From assembly GCA_963677375.2 (NCBI GenBank), contig CAXXIF010000009.1:192427-256426 (forward strand): a stretch of DNA of 64,000 bases, given 5' to 3'. Of the stretch, positions 36,896 to 45,096 are shown piece by piece. The notes under the pieces are model-generated. The model was given only the letters and a program-made list of their open reading frames with translations. It was not told the origin of the DNA and searched no databases. A program made the position numbers and the translations under genes. The DNA comes from Pseudaeromonas sp963677375 (GTDB taxonomy: Bacteria; Pseudomonadota; Gammaproteobacteria; Enterobacterales; Aeromonadaceae). Positions within the stretch are counted from its first letter, which is position 1; each line of letters starts with the position of its first letter.

Positions 36896-37405
36896 GGAAG
36901 GTGCGAACAAGCTCCTGATATGAGATCCTGTTGGTCATCTGGAGCCATGTTGCGTATTTACTGCATGCCGCATTGGTACAACCTGAGTGATGGCGCGATG
37001 GAAGATGCTATGTGTTCAATCGCATCCATGCGCCTGTTCGCCCGGCTATCTCTGGACAACACCATTCCGGACCGCCCCATCATCATGAATTTCCACCACC
37101 TACTGAAGCTGCATCAGTTGGCTCGCGAGTCGTTCAGCTCCATCAATCAATAGCTACCTCAAACGGCAGTTTGGTGTTGTGAAAGCCAGCTATAAGGGCT
37201 GCGGAAAAAAGTGGCGATGTTGTTCACCCTGATCAAGCTGTTTCGGGTAGACCAGATGATGCGTCAGTGGGAGAGTTCTCACTAAACGTCGATACAGCCT
37301 AAATAGGCTGAATCAGGTTGCTTTGTAGAAATAATCGACCGCAACACTCAAAAATTTAATCACAGAGTCAGCCGGGAAGATGTTGCCCGCTTATTCGCAC
37401 CTTCC
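36896..37405 (+). mobile_element. Internally deleted IS5-family element with target duplication
   Basis: Ends are GGAAGGTGCGAACAAGC (36896-36912) and its near-perfect inverted copy at 37389-37405. The flanking tetranucleotide TTAG is duplicated (36892-36895 and 37406-37409), matching the YTAR target of the IS5 group. The element is 510 bp, under half the usual length, and its transposase is broken, so it can move only with help in trans. Confidence 0.85.
36920..37290 (+). pseudogene. IS5-family transposase remnant
   Basis: An N-terminal piece with WYNLSDGAMEDAM and IASMRLFARLSLD runs to a stop at 37153. A C-terminal piece (LKRQFGVVKASYKG; then FRVDQMMRQWESS in another frame) follows at once. 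The segment between them, about 150 residues holding the DDE catalytic core, is deleted, and the extreme N-terminus is also missing. Not functional. Confidence 0.85.
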
Positions 37406-37671
37406 TTAGCGGGTAACTCAGTTGTATGCGTTAGATCGAGGATGTTCCATATTCTGTGTCGGTCGATCCTCGGTGAATATGAGAATTCCGCCGGCCGGGG
37501 AAAGAGATCGATAACATCAGATTCCAGTTCTTGATCGGCAGCGCCAGCGTTCAGAAGCTTTGGACATAACACCCATAGATCATCGAATGGTCAGTGTCGG
37601 AGGGCGGTTGTGGTGCTGACTGCAATAGCAAGAGAAACAAGTTGTGGGTTCAACTGTGGGCTCAAATAGAA

Positions 37672-37703
37672 AAAGGCGCTTTTCCTTGCGGATTAGCGCC
37701 TTT
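37672..37703 (-). terminator. Rho-independent terminator of dusB-fis
   Basis: AAAGGCGCT (37672-37680) pairs with AGCGCCTTT (37695-37703); on the minus strand a T-run follows the stem, 26 bp after the fis stop. The rest of 37406-37729 shows no gene. Confidence 0.85.
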
Positions 37704-37729
37704 ATTTTCAATGCGTTAACTAAATTGCT

Positions 37730-38029
37730 TTAGTTCATGCCGTATTTTTTCAGCTTCTTGCGCAGGGTGCCACGGTTGATACCCATCATGATGGACGCGC
37801 GGGTTTGGTTGCCGCGGGTATATTGCATGATGATGTCCAGCATGGGCGCTTCTACTTCGCTCAGCACCATCTCATAGAGTTCGGTGACTTCTTGACCATT
37901 GAGCTGGGCCAGGTAGTTGCGCAGTGCTTGCTGCACGGACTCGCGCAACGGGCGTTGAGTCGGCTCATGGGTGTGTGCATGGGTTGTGGTGGTAACCAGT
38001 GCGTCAGAAGTCAGGTTTTGTTCAAACAT
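37730..38029 (-). CDS. fis: DNA-binding protein Fis
   Basis: 99 residues, the standard length. The C-terminal helix-turn-helix is essentially canonical: QTRASIMMGINRGTLRKKLKKYGMN. The N-terminal beta-hairpin arm and dimer helices (LRNYLAQLNGQEVTELYEMV) are present. Fis is a nucleoid protein that bends DNA at rRNA promoters and recombination sites. Its start overlaps the end of dusB by 8 bp, the usual dusB-fis operon, so its growth-phase control likely comes from the promoter upstream of dusB. Confidence 0.98.
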   Translation of the reverse strand: MFEQNLTSDALVTTTTHAHTHEPTQRPLRESVQQALRNYLAQLNGQEVTELYEMVLSEVEAPMLDIIMQYTRGNQTRASIMMGINRGTLRKKLKKYGMN

Positions 38030-39014
38030 ATGCTGTCTGCTCTTCGTTATGCTGTTGCGTGTCAAAAAAATACTTCAATGCGTCAAGTTGTGCAGATGCA
38101 GTCATTAACGAATTGAAACCTCTACGAAAATCGTGTCCACCACATAGCTTTTCCAGATACCAGGCCACATGCTTGCGAGCATAACGAACTCCCTGATACT
38201 CACCGTAAAAGTGATGCAGGGCGTCGATATGCTCAAGCACCAAGGCGCGCACCTCCTCGAATGAGGGGGCGGTGGGAGCCTGGTTCTGTTCCAGATAGCG
38301 GCGAATTTGTCTAAAAATCCACGGCTGTCCCTGAGCGGCGCGTCCGATCATGATGGCATCGGCACCCGTGTAGGCGAGTACATGACGGGCCTTGTGCACG
38401 CTGTCGATATCGCCATTGGCGATGACCGGAATTGAAACCGCCTGTTTGATTGCCTTGATAGTGTCGTATTCGGCCTCGCCCTTGAATAAACAGGCGCGGG
38501 TTCGACCATGCACCGTCAGCGCCTTGATGCCAGCCTGCTCGGCCAGCAGCGCGATGGCCACGCCATTTCTATGGTCAGGGTCCCAACCGGTACGGATCTT
38601 GAGAGTGACTGGAACATCAACGGCTTCGACCACAGCGTGCAAAATATCACGCACCAGGGCGGGATCTTGCAGCAGGGCGGAGCCCGCCAACTTCTTGTTC
38701 ACCTTCTTGGCCGGACAACCCATATTGATGTCGATAATTTGCGCGTCGGCGGCCACATTAAGTTGTGCCGCCTGTGCCATCAATTCGGGATCGCAACCGA
38801 GTATCTGTACCGAACGGAAACCCGCTTCATCGGCGTGGTATCTCCGTTTTTTCGACTTTTCCGTATCCCAGGTTTCCGGATTCGCCAGCATCATCTCGGA
38901 GACCGCCATGCCGGCACCCATTCGCAGACAGAGCTGACGAAACGGACGATCGGTCACACCAGCCATCGGCGCGAGAATCAGAGGTGTATCCAGTTTGTAG
39001 GGACCAATTTGCAT
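38022..39014 (-). CDS. dusB: tRNA-dihydrouridine synthase B
   Basis: 330 residues, a full FMN-dependent Dus TIM barrel. Recognisable blocks are LAPMAGVTDRPFR at the N-terminus, DINMGCPAKKVNKKLAGSALL (catalytic Cys in MGCPAKK), HGRTR and MIGRAAQGQPWIF. It reduces uridines in tRNA to dihydrouridine in the cytoplasm. In many gammaproteobacteria prmA is directly upstream; here prmA is 5 kb away because a four-gene export cassette on the other strand lies between. Confidence 0.97.
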   Translation of the reverse strand: MQIGPYKLDTPLILAPMAGVTDRPFRQLCLRMGAGMAVSEMMLANPETWDTEKSKKRRYHADEAGFRSVQILGCDPELMAQAAQLNVAADAQIIDINMGCPAKKVNKKLAGSALLQDPALVRDILHAVVEAVDVPVTLKIRTGWDPDHRNGVAIALLAEQAGIKALTVHGRTRACLFKGEAEYDTIKAIKQAVSIPVIANGDIDSVHKARHVLAYTGADAIMIGRAAQGQPWIFRQIRRYLEQNQAPTAPSFEEVRALVLEHIDALHHFYGEYQGVRYARKHVAWYLEKLCGGHDFRRGFNSLMTASAQLDALKYFFDTQQHNEEQTAYV

Positions 39015-39350
39015 GAAGCGACACTATCAACCATCGGCTCAGGGCGGCGTATATTACGCATTTTTTACCGGAGAGAAAAGGTTAGAAATTGAGCGTTGTT
39101 GTTTTTTTTCTCCATTTGTTTGCCCCTGAGGACTTGCAAATTCAAATGTTAGCTAGCTCACGCTTTTTCTTCATGCTTCTCTCTCTTGTAAGGGGCTCGT
39201 AAGGGGCTTTCCTCGCGTCGGATGACCAAACCACTGTGATGCAGGTAGCGGCTTACCGGGCTCCTGCTGTCGCCTCCGACTGGGTTTCTATATGATCCAA
39301 CAGGTTTGAGTGAAGGCTCTAGCCATCGACCGCTGCAACCTGGAGCTAAG
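39015..39350. other. Divergent promoter region of dusB and the export cassette
   Basis: 336 bp between dusB (leftward) and the TolC-like gene (rightward). Contains a run of eight T residues near 39101-39108 and no gene. The dusB-fis promoter must lie in the left half; no operator is recognised. Confidence 0.4.
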
Positions 39351-40754
39351 ATGAAAAAAGTAATGTGCTTCCTGGTCGGGATACTCGGAAGTAGTGTGCA
39401 GGCCATACCGCTGGAGTTTGATGCCGCCTGGCAACAGGTGCTGCAGAGGAATCAGGGGTTGGCGGCCGAGCGCAGTGGTATCACCCGTGCCGAGCAGTTG
39501 GCTGACGCGGCCCGGGCGCTCTATCTGCCGCAAATCGATCTGAAGGGTAGCTATACCCGTCTCGACAAACCGGTCGAATTGGATCTGATGGATCTCAACC
39601 CGATTGCCAGTAACAAACAGAACCCGCTATTGAACAGCCCCGTGGTGCAGCAGTTGATCCAGGGGTTGGGGGGCCCATCCGCCTTTGTCACGCCGTTGAC
39701 CGAGCAGGATGTGATCACCAGTTCGGTACAGGCTCTGTGGCCTCTCTATGCCGGGGGGCGTATTGATGCCGCCCAGTCCATTCGGCAGGCCCAGATTGAT
39801 GAAGCCAATCAGCAGTTCGCCTTGAAACAACAGGCGGCCTTTGAAGCATTGACTCAGCGCTATTTTGGCCTGGTGCTCGCGCGTCATGTGCTGAAGACCC
39901 GGCAACGGCTGGAGCACTCCCTATCCAGCCATTTGCAACATGCCCGCAAGTTGGAGCAACAAGGGCAGATCGCCGCCGTCGAGCGACTCTCCGCCGAGTC
40001 GGCGCTGGCTAAGGCGCAGGTCGAAACGCTGGCCGCGCAGCGCCAGACGGAAATTGCCGAGCTGGCGCTGGGGAACCTGCTGCAACAGTCCGGCCCACTG
40101 GAGCCACAGCAACCGCTATTTGTTCAGGATCAGCTGCCACCGGCTGCTCGCTTTGTGCAGCAGACTCTGGAACATCATCCGGGCTTGAAGCTGCTGGCCG
40201 CCAAGCAACAACAGGCCGATGGCCTGATCACGGTGGAGCAGGGGAAGCGCCTGCCCGAATTGTTCCTGTTTGGTAACTACTCGCTCTATGAACAGGACAC
40301 GCTAGCGGCCGAGATGGCTCCGGACTGGATGGTGGGCGTCGGCGTCAAGGTGCCGTTGAGCTCTCGGGATGGGCTCTCGGACACAGTTGCCGCCGCCGCG
40401 ACCACCCAGGTGCAGGTCAAACAGTTGCTGGCCCAGCTGCGGCAGGATCTGACCCTGCTGGTGGAACAGAGTTGGCGCGAGGCCGATCTGGCTCGCGAGC
40501 AGTATCAGCATCTGGCGGTGACCGAGCAGCTGGCGCAGGAGAACATCCGTCTGCGGGAGAAGGCATTCGCTCAAGGGTTGGGGACTTCGCTGGATGCCGA
40601 AGATGCCCAGACTAAGTTGGCCGGGGTACAAACTCAGCGCCAGGTCGCGGCCTATCAATATGTGGTCTGTCTGGCTCGACTGCTCAGCCTGAGTGGTCAA
40701 GCCACGGGCTTGACCGAGTATCAAAAAAATCAACGGATTGAGGTCGTACAATGA
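39351..40754 (+). CDS. TolC-family outer-membrane channel
   Basis: 467 residues from the ATG at 39351 (TGGAG upstream); the signal peptide ends near VQA. Two outer-membrane efflux repeats with long coiled-coil helices are visible (e.g. LTQRYFGLVLARHVLKTRQRL and VEQSWREADLAREQY). No lipobox, unlike the NodT-type proteins elsewhere in the window. First gene of a four-gene operon with a HlyD-like adaptor and two ABC-2 permeases; its stop overlaps the next start as ATGA. It would provide the exit duct. Confidence 0.9.
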   Translation: MKKVMCFLVGILGSSVQAIPLEFDAAWQQVLQRNQGLAAERSGITRAEQLADAARALYLPQIDLKGSYTRLDKPVELDLMDLNPIASNKQNPLLNSPVVQQLIQGLGGPSAFVTPLTEQDVITSSVQALWPLYAGGRIDAAQSIRQAQIDEANQQFALKQQAAFEALTQRYFGLVLARHVLKTRQRLEHSLSSHLQHARKLEQQGQIAAVERLSAESALAKAQVETLAAQRQTEIAELALGNLLQQSGPLEPQQPLFVQDQLPPAARFVQQTLEHHPGLKLLAAKQQQADGLITVEQGKRLPELFLFGNYSLYEQDTLAAEMAPDWMVGVGVKVPLSSRDGLSDTVAAAATTQVQVKQLLAQLRQDLTLLVEQSWREADLAREQYQHLAVTEQLAQENIRLREKAFAQGLGTSLDAEDAQTKLAGVQTQRQVAAYQYVVCLARLLSLSGQATGLTEYQKNQRIEVVQ

Positions 40755-41740
40755 GCAAGATAACGCAGGCTTGGCTCTGGGGCATTGCCGCCCTGATTTT
40801 GCTGGTACTCGGGTTCGCCTTCTGGTGGGCCTATCAGCCGAAACCTGAGCTCTTGCAAGGGCAAATCGAGGCGCAGGACTATACCGTCTCCTCCAAGATG
40901 GGGGGGCGCATCGATCAGATCGCGGTACGCAAGGGGCAAATCGTCACCAAGGGGACGCTGGCATTCACCCTGCTGAGTCCTGAGCTGGATGCCAAGTTAC
41001 AGCAGGCTCAGGCCGGCGAAGCGGCAGCCGGCGCTCTGGCTCAAGAGGCGGATAAGGGGGCGCGGGCCCAGCAGATTTCAGCTGCCAAGGATCAATGGTT
41101 GAAGGCGCAGAGCGCCACGGCTCTGTATGAAAAGACCTTCCACCGCATTGACAGTCTGTACCGGGACGGCGTAGTGCCGCTGCAGAAGAAGGACGAGGCG
41201 GAAACCCGCTGGCGCTCGGCCATCCTGACCCAGAACGCCGCCTGGCAACTGTACCAACTCGCTCTGGAGGGGGCTCGAGCCGAACAGAAACAGGCGGCCC
41301 ACGAGAAAGCCAGGATGGCGGCTGGTGCGGTAGCCGAGGTGCAGGCCTATGCCGACGAGTTGCAGGTGTTGAGCCCGGCGGCCGGTGAGGTGACGCAAGT
41401 CCTGTTGCAACCGGGTGAGCTGGCCCCGCAAGGCTTCCCTGTGGTGACCTTGACGGATATGCAGGATGCCTGGGCCCTGTTTCATGTGCGCGAGGATCGT
41501 CTGGCGGCGTTTCTGCCGGGCCGCGAGCTGACGCTACGGGTCCCGGCCCTGGGGGCGCAGAGCTTCCGTTTCCGGGTCAGTCATGTGGCTGTGATGGGGG
41601 ACTTCGCGACCTGGCGAGCCACCGACAGTCAGCAAGGCTTTGATCTGCGCAGTTTCGAAGTCGAGGCCCGTCCGCTGACGCCGATCCCCAATCTGCGGGT
41701 GGGCATGAGCGTGTTGCTTGAGCTTCCTCATGCTGAGTGA
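40751..41740 (+). CDS. HlyD-family membrane fusion protein
   Basis: 329 residues. One N-terminal membrane helix (about 7-28), then biotinyl-lipoyl-like halves (GGRIDQIAVRKGQIVTKG and VLSPAAGEVTQVLLQPGE) on both sides of a coiled-coil hairpin. It resembles the YhiI/YbhG group that works with ABC-2 exporters. Its end overlaps the next gene by 11 bp. Probably links the TolC-like channel to the two permeases encoded after it. Confidence 0.9.
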   Translation: MSKITQAWLWGIAALILLVLGFAFWWAYQPKPELLQGQIEAQDYTVSSKMGGRIDQIAVRKGQIVTKGTLAFTLLSPELDAKLQQAQAGEAAAGALAQEADKGARAQQISAAKDQWLKAQSATALYEKTFHRIDSLYRDGVVPLQKKDEAETRWRSAILTQNAAWQLYQLALEGARAEQKQAAHEKARMAAGAVAEVQAYADELQVLSPAAGEVTQVLLQPGELAPQGFPVVTLTDMQDAWALFHVREDRLAAFLPGRELTLRVPALGAQSFRFRVSHVAVMGDFATWRATDSQQGFDLRSFEVEARPLTPIPNLRVGMSVLLELPHAE

Positions 41741-42887
41741 CGAGTTGCCGCCACTTCCGAGGCTGGAGCCCTGGCGGCAGGAGTGGCTGGGGATCTGGCA
41801 AGATCCCTGGTTGCGTGCTCTGGTGGGCTGGCTCCCGCTGGTACTGGCACTGTGGATGGGCTCGGTATTTCAGGGGGGCCTGCTGCGTGAGTTGCCCATT
41901 GGTCTGGTCGATCAGGACCACAGTGCCCTGTCCCGTCACTTGGCGCGGGAGCTGGATGGCTCGGCGCTGATGTCTCTGCAACAGGAGTATCTGTCGGTGG
42001 CCGAAGGCGTACGCGCGCTGCGGGCCGGGAATATTTATGCCTTGGTGTTGTTCCCCCATGACCTGGAGAAACAGGTTCGACAGCAGCGGCAACCGGTCGT
42101 GACCGCCTTCTATAACGGCCAACTGCTGCTGGTCGGGCGCCTGCTCAACGGGAGTCTGTTGCAGACACTGGGCGCCGCGGCGGCGCAGCTCAGCGTGGCA
42201 GATCAGTTGGTGCAGACGCCGGCGCTGTGGACGGCGATGAGGGCCTCGGTACCGATCCTCAGCCAAGTGACGCCGCTGTATAATCCGGCTGGTAACTATG
42301 CCCTGTTTCTGTTGCCCGCCTTGTTACTGGCGCTGTGGCAGATGCTGATCCTGATAGCCGCCGTCAGCGCCCTGGTTCGGCGTCGGCGGCTAGGGCTCCG
42401 ATTAGCGGGCTCGGCCCGCCGATGCAGCGCTCAGTTGGTGCGGATCTTCTTCCCCTACCTCTGCATCTATTGGGGGTGGGGCATACTGCTGCTCGGGTTA
42501 CTGGTGATCGGTTTTGGCTGGCCCATGGTGGGGAGCTGGGGGTTACTGATCCTGGCTCAGGGGTTGATGGTGCTGGCCTGCCTGGCGGTGGGATGCCTGT
42601 TCTATGGGCTGACCCAGGATGGCGCCCGGGCCATGAGTCTGGTCGCTGTCTATTCGGCCCCGGCTTTCGCCTTCATGGGGATCACCTTTCCGACTCAAGA
42701 CATGAACGGGCTGGCCCAATTCTGGCGTAGCTTGCTTCCGGTGGCTCACTATGCCGAATTGCATATCGGCCAGGCCAATATCGGTATGGAAGGGGCTGCC
42801 GCTTTGTATCCGCTCTGGGCGCTCTTGCCATTCGGATTGTTGTGGCCCCTGGTGGTTTTGGTGCTGGGGAGGCGGAGTGATGGCTGA
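41730..42887 (+). CDS. ABC-2 type export permease, first of pair
   Basis: 385 residues from the ATG at 41730; a TTG at 41718 is possible but less likely. Architecture is the YhhJ/YbhS type: one N-terminal helix, a large extracytoplasmic domain (GLVDQDHSALSRHLARELD is typical), then five C-terminal helices with an ABC2_membrane_3 layout. It lacks any nucleotide-binding motif. Overlaps the second permease gene by 8 bp. An ATPase must come from elsewhere, or the pair works in another way. Confidence 0.87.
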   Translation: MLSDELPPLPRLEPWRQEWLGIWQDPWLRALVGWLPLVLALWMGSVFQGGLLRELPIGLVDQDHSALSRHLARELDGSALMSLQQEYLSVAEGVRALRAGNIYALVLFPHDLEKQVRQQRQPVVTAFYNGQLLLVGRLLNGSLLQTLGAAAAQLSVADQLVQTPALWTAMRASVPILSQVTPLYNPAGNYALFLLPALLLALWQMLILIAAVSALVRRRRLGLRLAGSARRCSAQLVRIFFPYLCIYWGWGILLLGLLVIGFGWPMVGSWGLLILAQGLMVLACLAVGCLFYGLTQDGARAMSLVAVYSAPAFAFMGITFPTQDMNGLAQFWRSLLPVAHYAELHIGQANIGMEGAAALYPLWALLPFGLLWPLVVLVLGRRSDG

Positions 42888-44037
42888 ATTCTGCTGGCTG
42901 TGGCGTCAGGAGTGTCGCTCGCTGTTTTACGACAAAGCCATCTTGTTGACCCTGTTTGGCGGCGTGTTCTTCTACGCCTGGTTCTACCCGTTGCCCTATG
43001 CCAACCAGGTGACCCGAGAGCTGCCCGTGGTGCTGGTGGACGAAGATGACAGTGCTCTGGCGCGGCGTCTGGCGTTTATGGCCGACGCGACTCCGCAGTT
43101 GCAGTTGGTGGCTCAGGTGGCCACGTTGCAAGAGGCCGAACAGGCGATCCGTCGCGGTGAGGCGCGGGGCTTGCTGCTGATCCCGCGTCATTTTTACCGC
43201 GATGTGCGGCTGGGACGCACAGTGACGCTGGGATTTGCCGGCGATGCCGCTTATTACCTGATGTATGGTGCCATTGCCGAAGGCTTGAGCCTGGCAGCGA
43301 ACACTGTGGGGGCTCAGGTGCGCATTCAGCGCTTGCTGGCGCAGGGGAAGAGTGTGCCCGGCGCGCTGGCGCAATGGCGACCCTTCGCCACCAATATTCA
43401 GCCGGTGTTCAATCCGACGCTGGGCTATCAACAGTATGTGGTGTCGGGGGTTTTCTTACTCATACTGCATCAGACGTTGCTGATCGGTGCCGGACTGCTG
43501 GGCGCCACCCAGAATGAAACCCAAAACCGCGGCGGTTATTGGCAACAGGCTTCACCTGCCCTCTTGCTGCTGGCGCGAACCCTGTTGCTGATGCTGGTCT
43601 ATCTGGGCTTTACGCTGTTTTATCTCGGCCCTTGCCTGTATGGCTATGGGCTGAGCCGCTTGGCCGAGCCCTTGCAATTGCTGGGATTCTTGTTGCCATT
43701 TTTCCTGGCGACCACCCAACTGGGAATTCTCTACGGGGTCTGGTTACCCCGGCGGGAGTTGGCGACGCCTATCGTCATCCTTTCTTCGTTGCCGCTGGTT
43801 TTTGTCGCTGGATTTATCTGGCCAGCGGCCATGCTGCCCAACCTCTTGCAGTGGCTCACCCATCTGTTGCCAGCGCCAGCCGGGATCATGGGCTTGCTCA
43901 AGCTCAACACCATGGGGGCGGACTGGGCGGCGGTGGCTCCATCCTGGTGGGGCTTGTGGGGATTGACGGTGGCCTATGGCGCTCTGGCCTGGTGGAGTCT
44001 GCGTACCCGGGTCTGCCGGAGCCCTGCTGGCCAATAG
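42880..44037 (+). CDS. ABC-2 type export permease, second of pair
   Basis: 385 residues from the ATG at 42880 (GGCGGAG just upstream). Same layout as its neighbour, with VVLVDEDDSALARRLAFMAD after the first helix and five C-terminal helices. The two proteins are the same length but differ clearly, as expected for a heterodimeric channel. Last gene of the TolC/HlyD/ABC-2/ABC-2 cassette. No regulator, ATPase or substrate gene is attached, so the cargo is unknown. Confidence 0.87.
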   Translation: MAEFCWLWRQECRSLFYDKAILLTLFGGVFFYAWFYPLPYANQVTRELPVVLVDEDDSALARRLAFMADATPQLQLVAQVATLQEAEQAIRRGEARGLLLIPRHFYRDVRLGRTVTLGFAGDAAYYLMYGAIAEGLSLAANTVGAQVRIQRLLAQGKSVPGALAQWRPFATNIQPVFNPTLGYQQYVVSGVFLLILHQTLLIGAGLLGATQNETQNRGGYWQQASPALLLLARTLLLMLVYLGFTLFYLGPCLYGYGLSRLAEPLQLLGFLLPFFLATTQLGILYGVWLPRRELATPIVILSSLPLVFVAGFIWPAAMLPNLLQWLTHLLPAPAGIMGLLKLNTMGADWAAVAPSWWGLWGLTVAYGALAWWSLRTRVCRSPAGQ

Positions 44038-44087
44038 ACGAGGCCCTGGTCCAGTGACTTGTTGGGAATGAAGAGGCACATATAGAC

Positions 44088-44113
44088 AAAGGCCAGTCTG
44101 CAGACTGGCCTTT
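44088..44113. terminator. Palindromic terminator between export cassette and prmA
   Basis: A 26-bp perfect palindrome, AAAGGCCAGTCTG and its complement, with A and T ends. Both genes converge on it, so it may act in both directions, although the loop is minimal. Confidence 0.7.
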
Positions 44114-44158
44114 GGGCTCTCAGCACTGTGGCAGACGAGAAATCTGCCACAGGTTCCG

Positions 44159-45034
44159 TTAGCGCTTGGTGCCTGAAAGGCGACACCACTCTTCGCGCAC
44201 GGCTGTGGGGTCCATCTCGAACCACTGGCCATAAATCTGTTCCAGCTCGACAGCCTGGGTCTCCAGCACGCCGGAGAGCGCCAGCAAACCGGCCGGGCGT
44301 ACCAGATCATTCATCAGCGGGGCCAGCTCACGCAACGGGCCAGCCAGAATGTTGGCGACCAGAATATCGGCCTTCAGCCCGGCGGGCTGATCCTCGGGCA
44401 GGAACAGCTCCAGCTTATCGGCAACCCCATTGCGCTCGGCATTATCGCGGCTGGCCTGAATGGCCTGGGGATCGATATCGATGCCGATGACCCGGGCCGC
44501 ACCGAGCTTGAGGGCGGCGATAGCCAGGATGCCGGAGCCGCAACCGAAGTCGACCACCGTCTTACCGGTCAAGTCGATACTATCCAGCCATTGCAGACAC
44601 AGGGCCGTGGTCGGGTGGGTACCGGTACCGAAAGCCAGACCCGGGTCTAGCATTACGTTGACCGCATCCGGGTCCGGCACATCGCGCCAGCTCGGGCAGA
44701 TCCACAACCGTTCGCCAAACTGCATCGGGTGGAAGTGATCCATCCACTCGCGCACCCAGTCTTTGTCCTCTAACTGCTCCACCTTGTAGGGCATCTGCTT
44801 GCCGAAATGGCGTTGGAAGAAGGCGATGATAGGGGCCGGATCTTCTTCGGCATCGAACAGTCCTGTGACCTGGGTTTCACCCCACAGCTTGGTTTCACCG
44901 GGCAGCGGCTCGTACACCGGATTGTCTTGGGCATCCATATAGGTAACGGCCTGGGCTCCGAGGCCCATCAGCATGTTACTGATTTTATTGGCGTTTTTGG
45001 CGGTGGCGTAGAGCCTGATCTGTATCCACGGCAT
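44159..45034 (-). CDS. prmA: Ribosomal protein L11 methyltransferase
   Basis: 291 residues, the usual PrmA length. A small N-terminal substrate-recognition domain is followed by an AdoMet-binding domain with VDFGCGSGILAIAALKLGA (motif I), preceded by LAFGTGTHPTTALCLQWL and followed by NILAGPL. It trimethylates amino groups of ribosomal protein L11. In related genomes prmA precedes dusB and fis on the same strand; here the same orientation is kept but with 5 kb between. Confidence 0.97.
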   Translation of the reverse strand: MPWIQIRLYATAKNANKISNMLMGLGAQAVTYMDAQDNPVYEPLPGETKLWGETQVTGLFDAEEDPAPIIAFFQRHFGKQMPYKVEQLEDKDWVREWMDHFHPMQFGERLWICPSWRDVPDPDAVNVMLDPGLAFGTGTHPTTALCLQWLDSIDLTGKTVVDFGCGSGILAIAALKLGAARVIGIDIDPQAIQASRDNAERNGVADKLELFLPEDQPAGLKADILVANILAGPLRELAPLMNDLVRPAGLLALSGVLETQAVELEQIYGQWFEMDPTAVREEWCRLSGTKR

Positions 45035-45096
45035 GGCGAATCACTGTCTCGATAGGGGTAAACGCGCGGATTGTAACACAGCGCGGCGGCTGGTGG

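Noticed and set aside
37360..37572. Minus-strand protein of 70 residues
   Set aside because: Overlaps the IS5 right end and its target duplication; composition is not protein-like.
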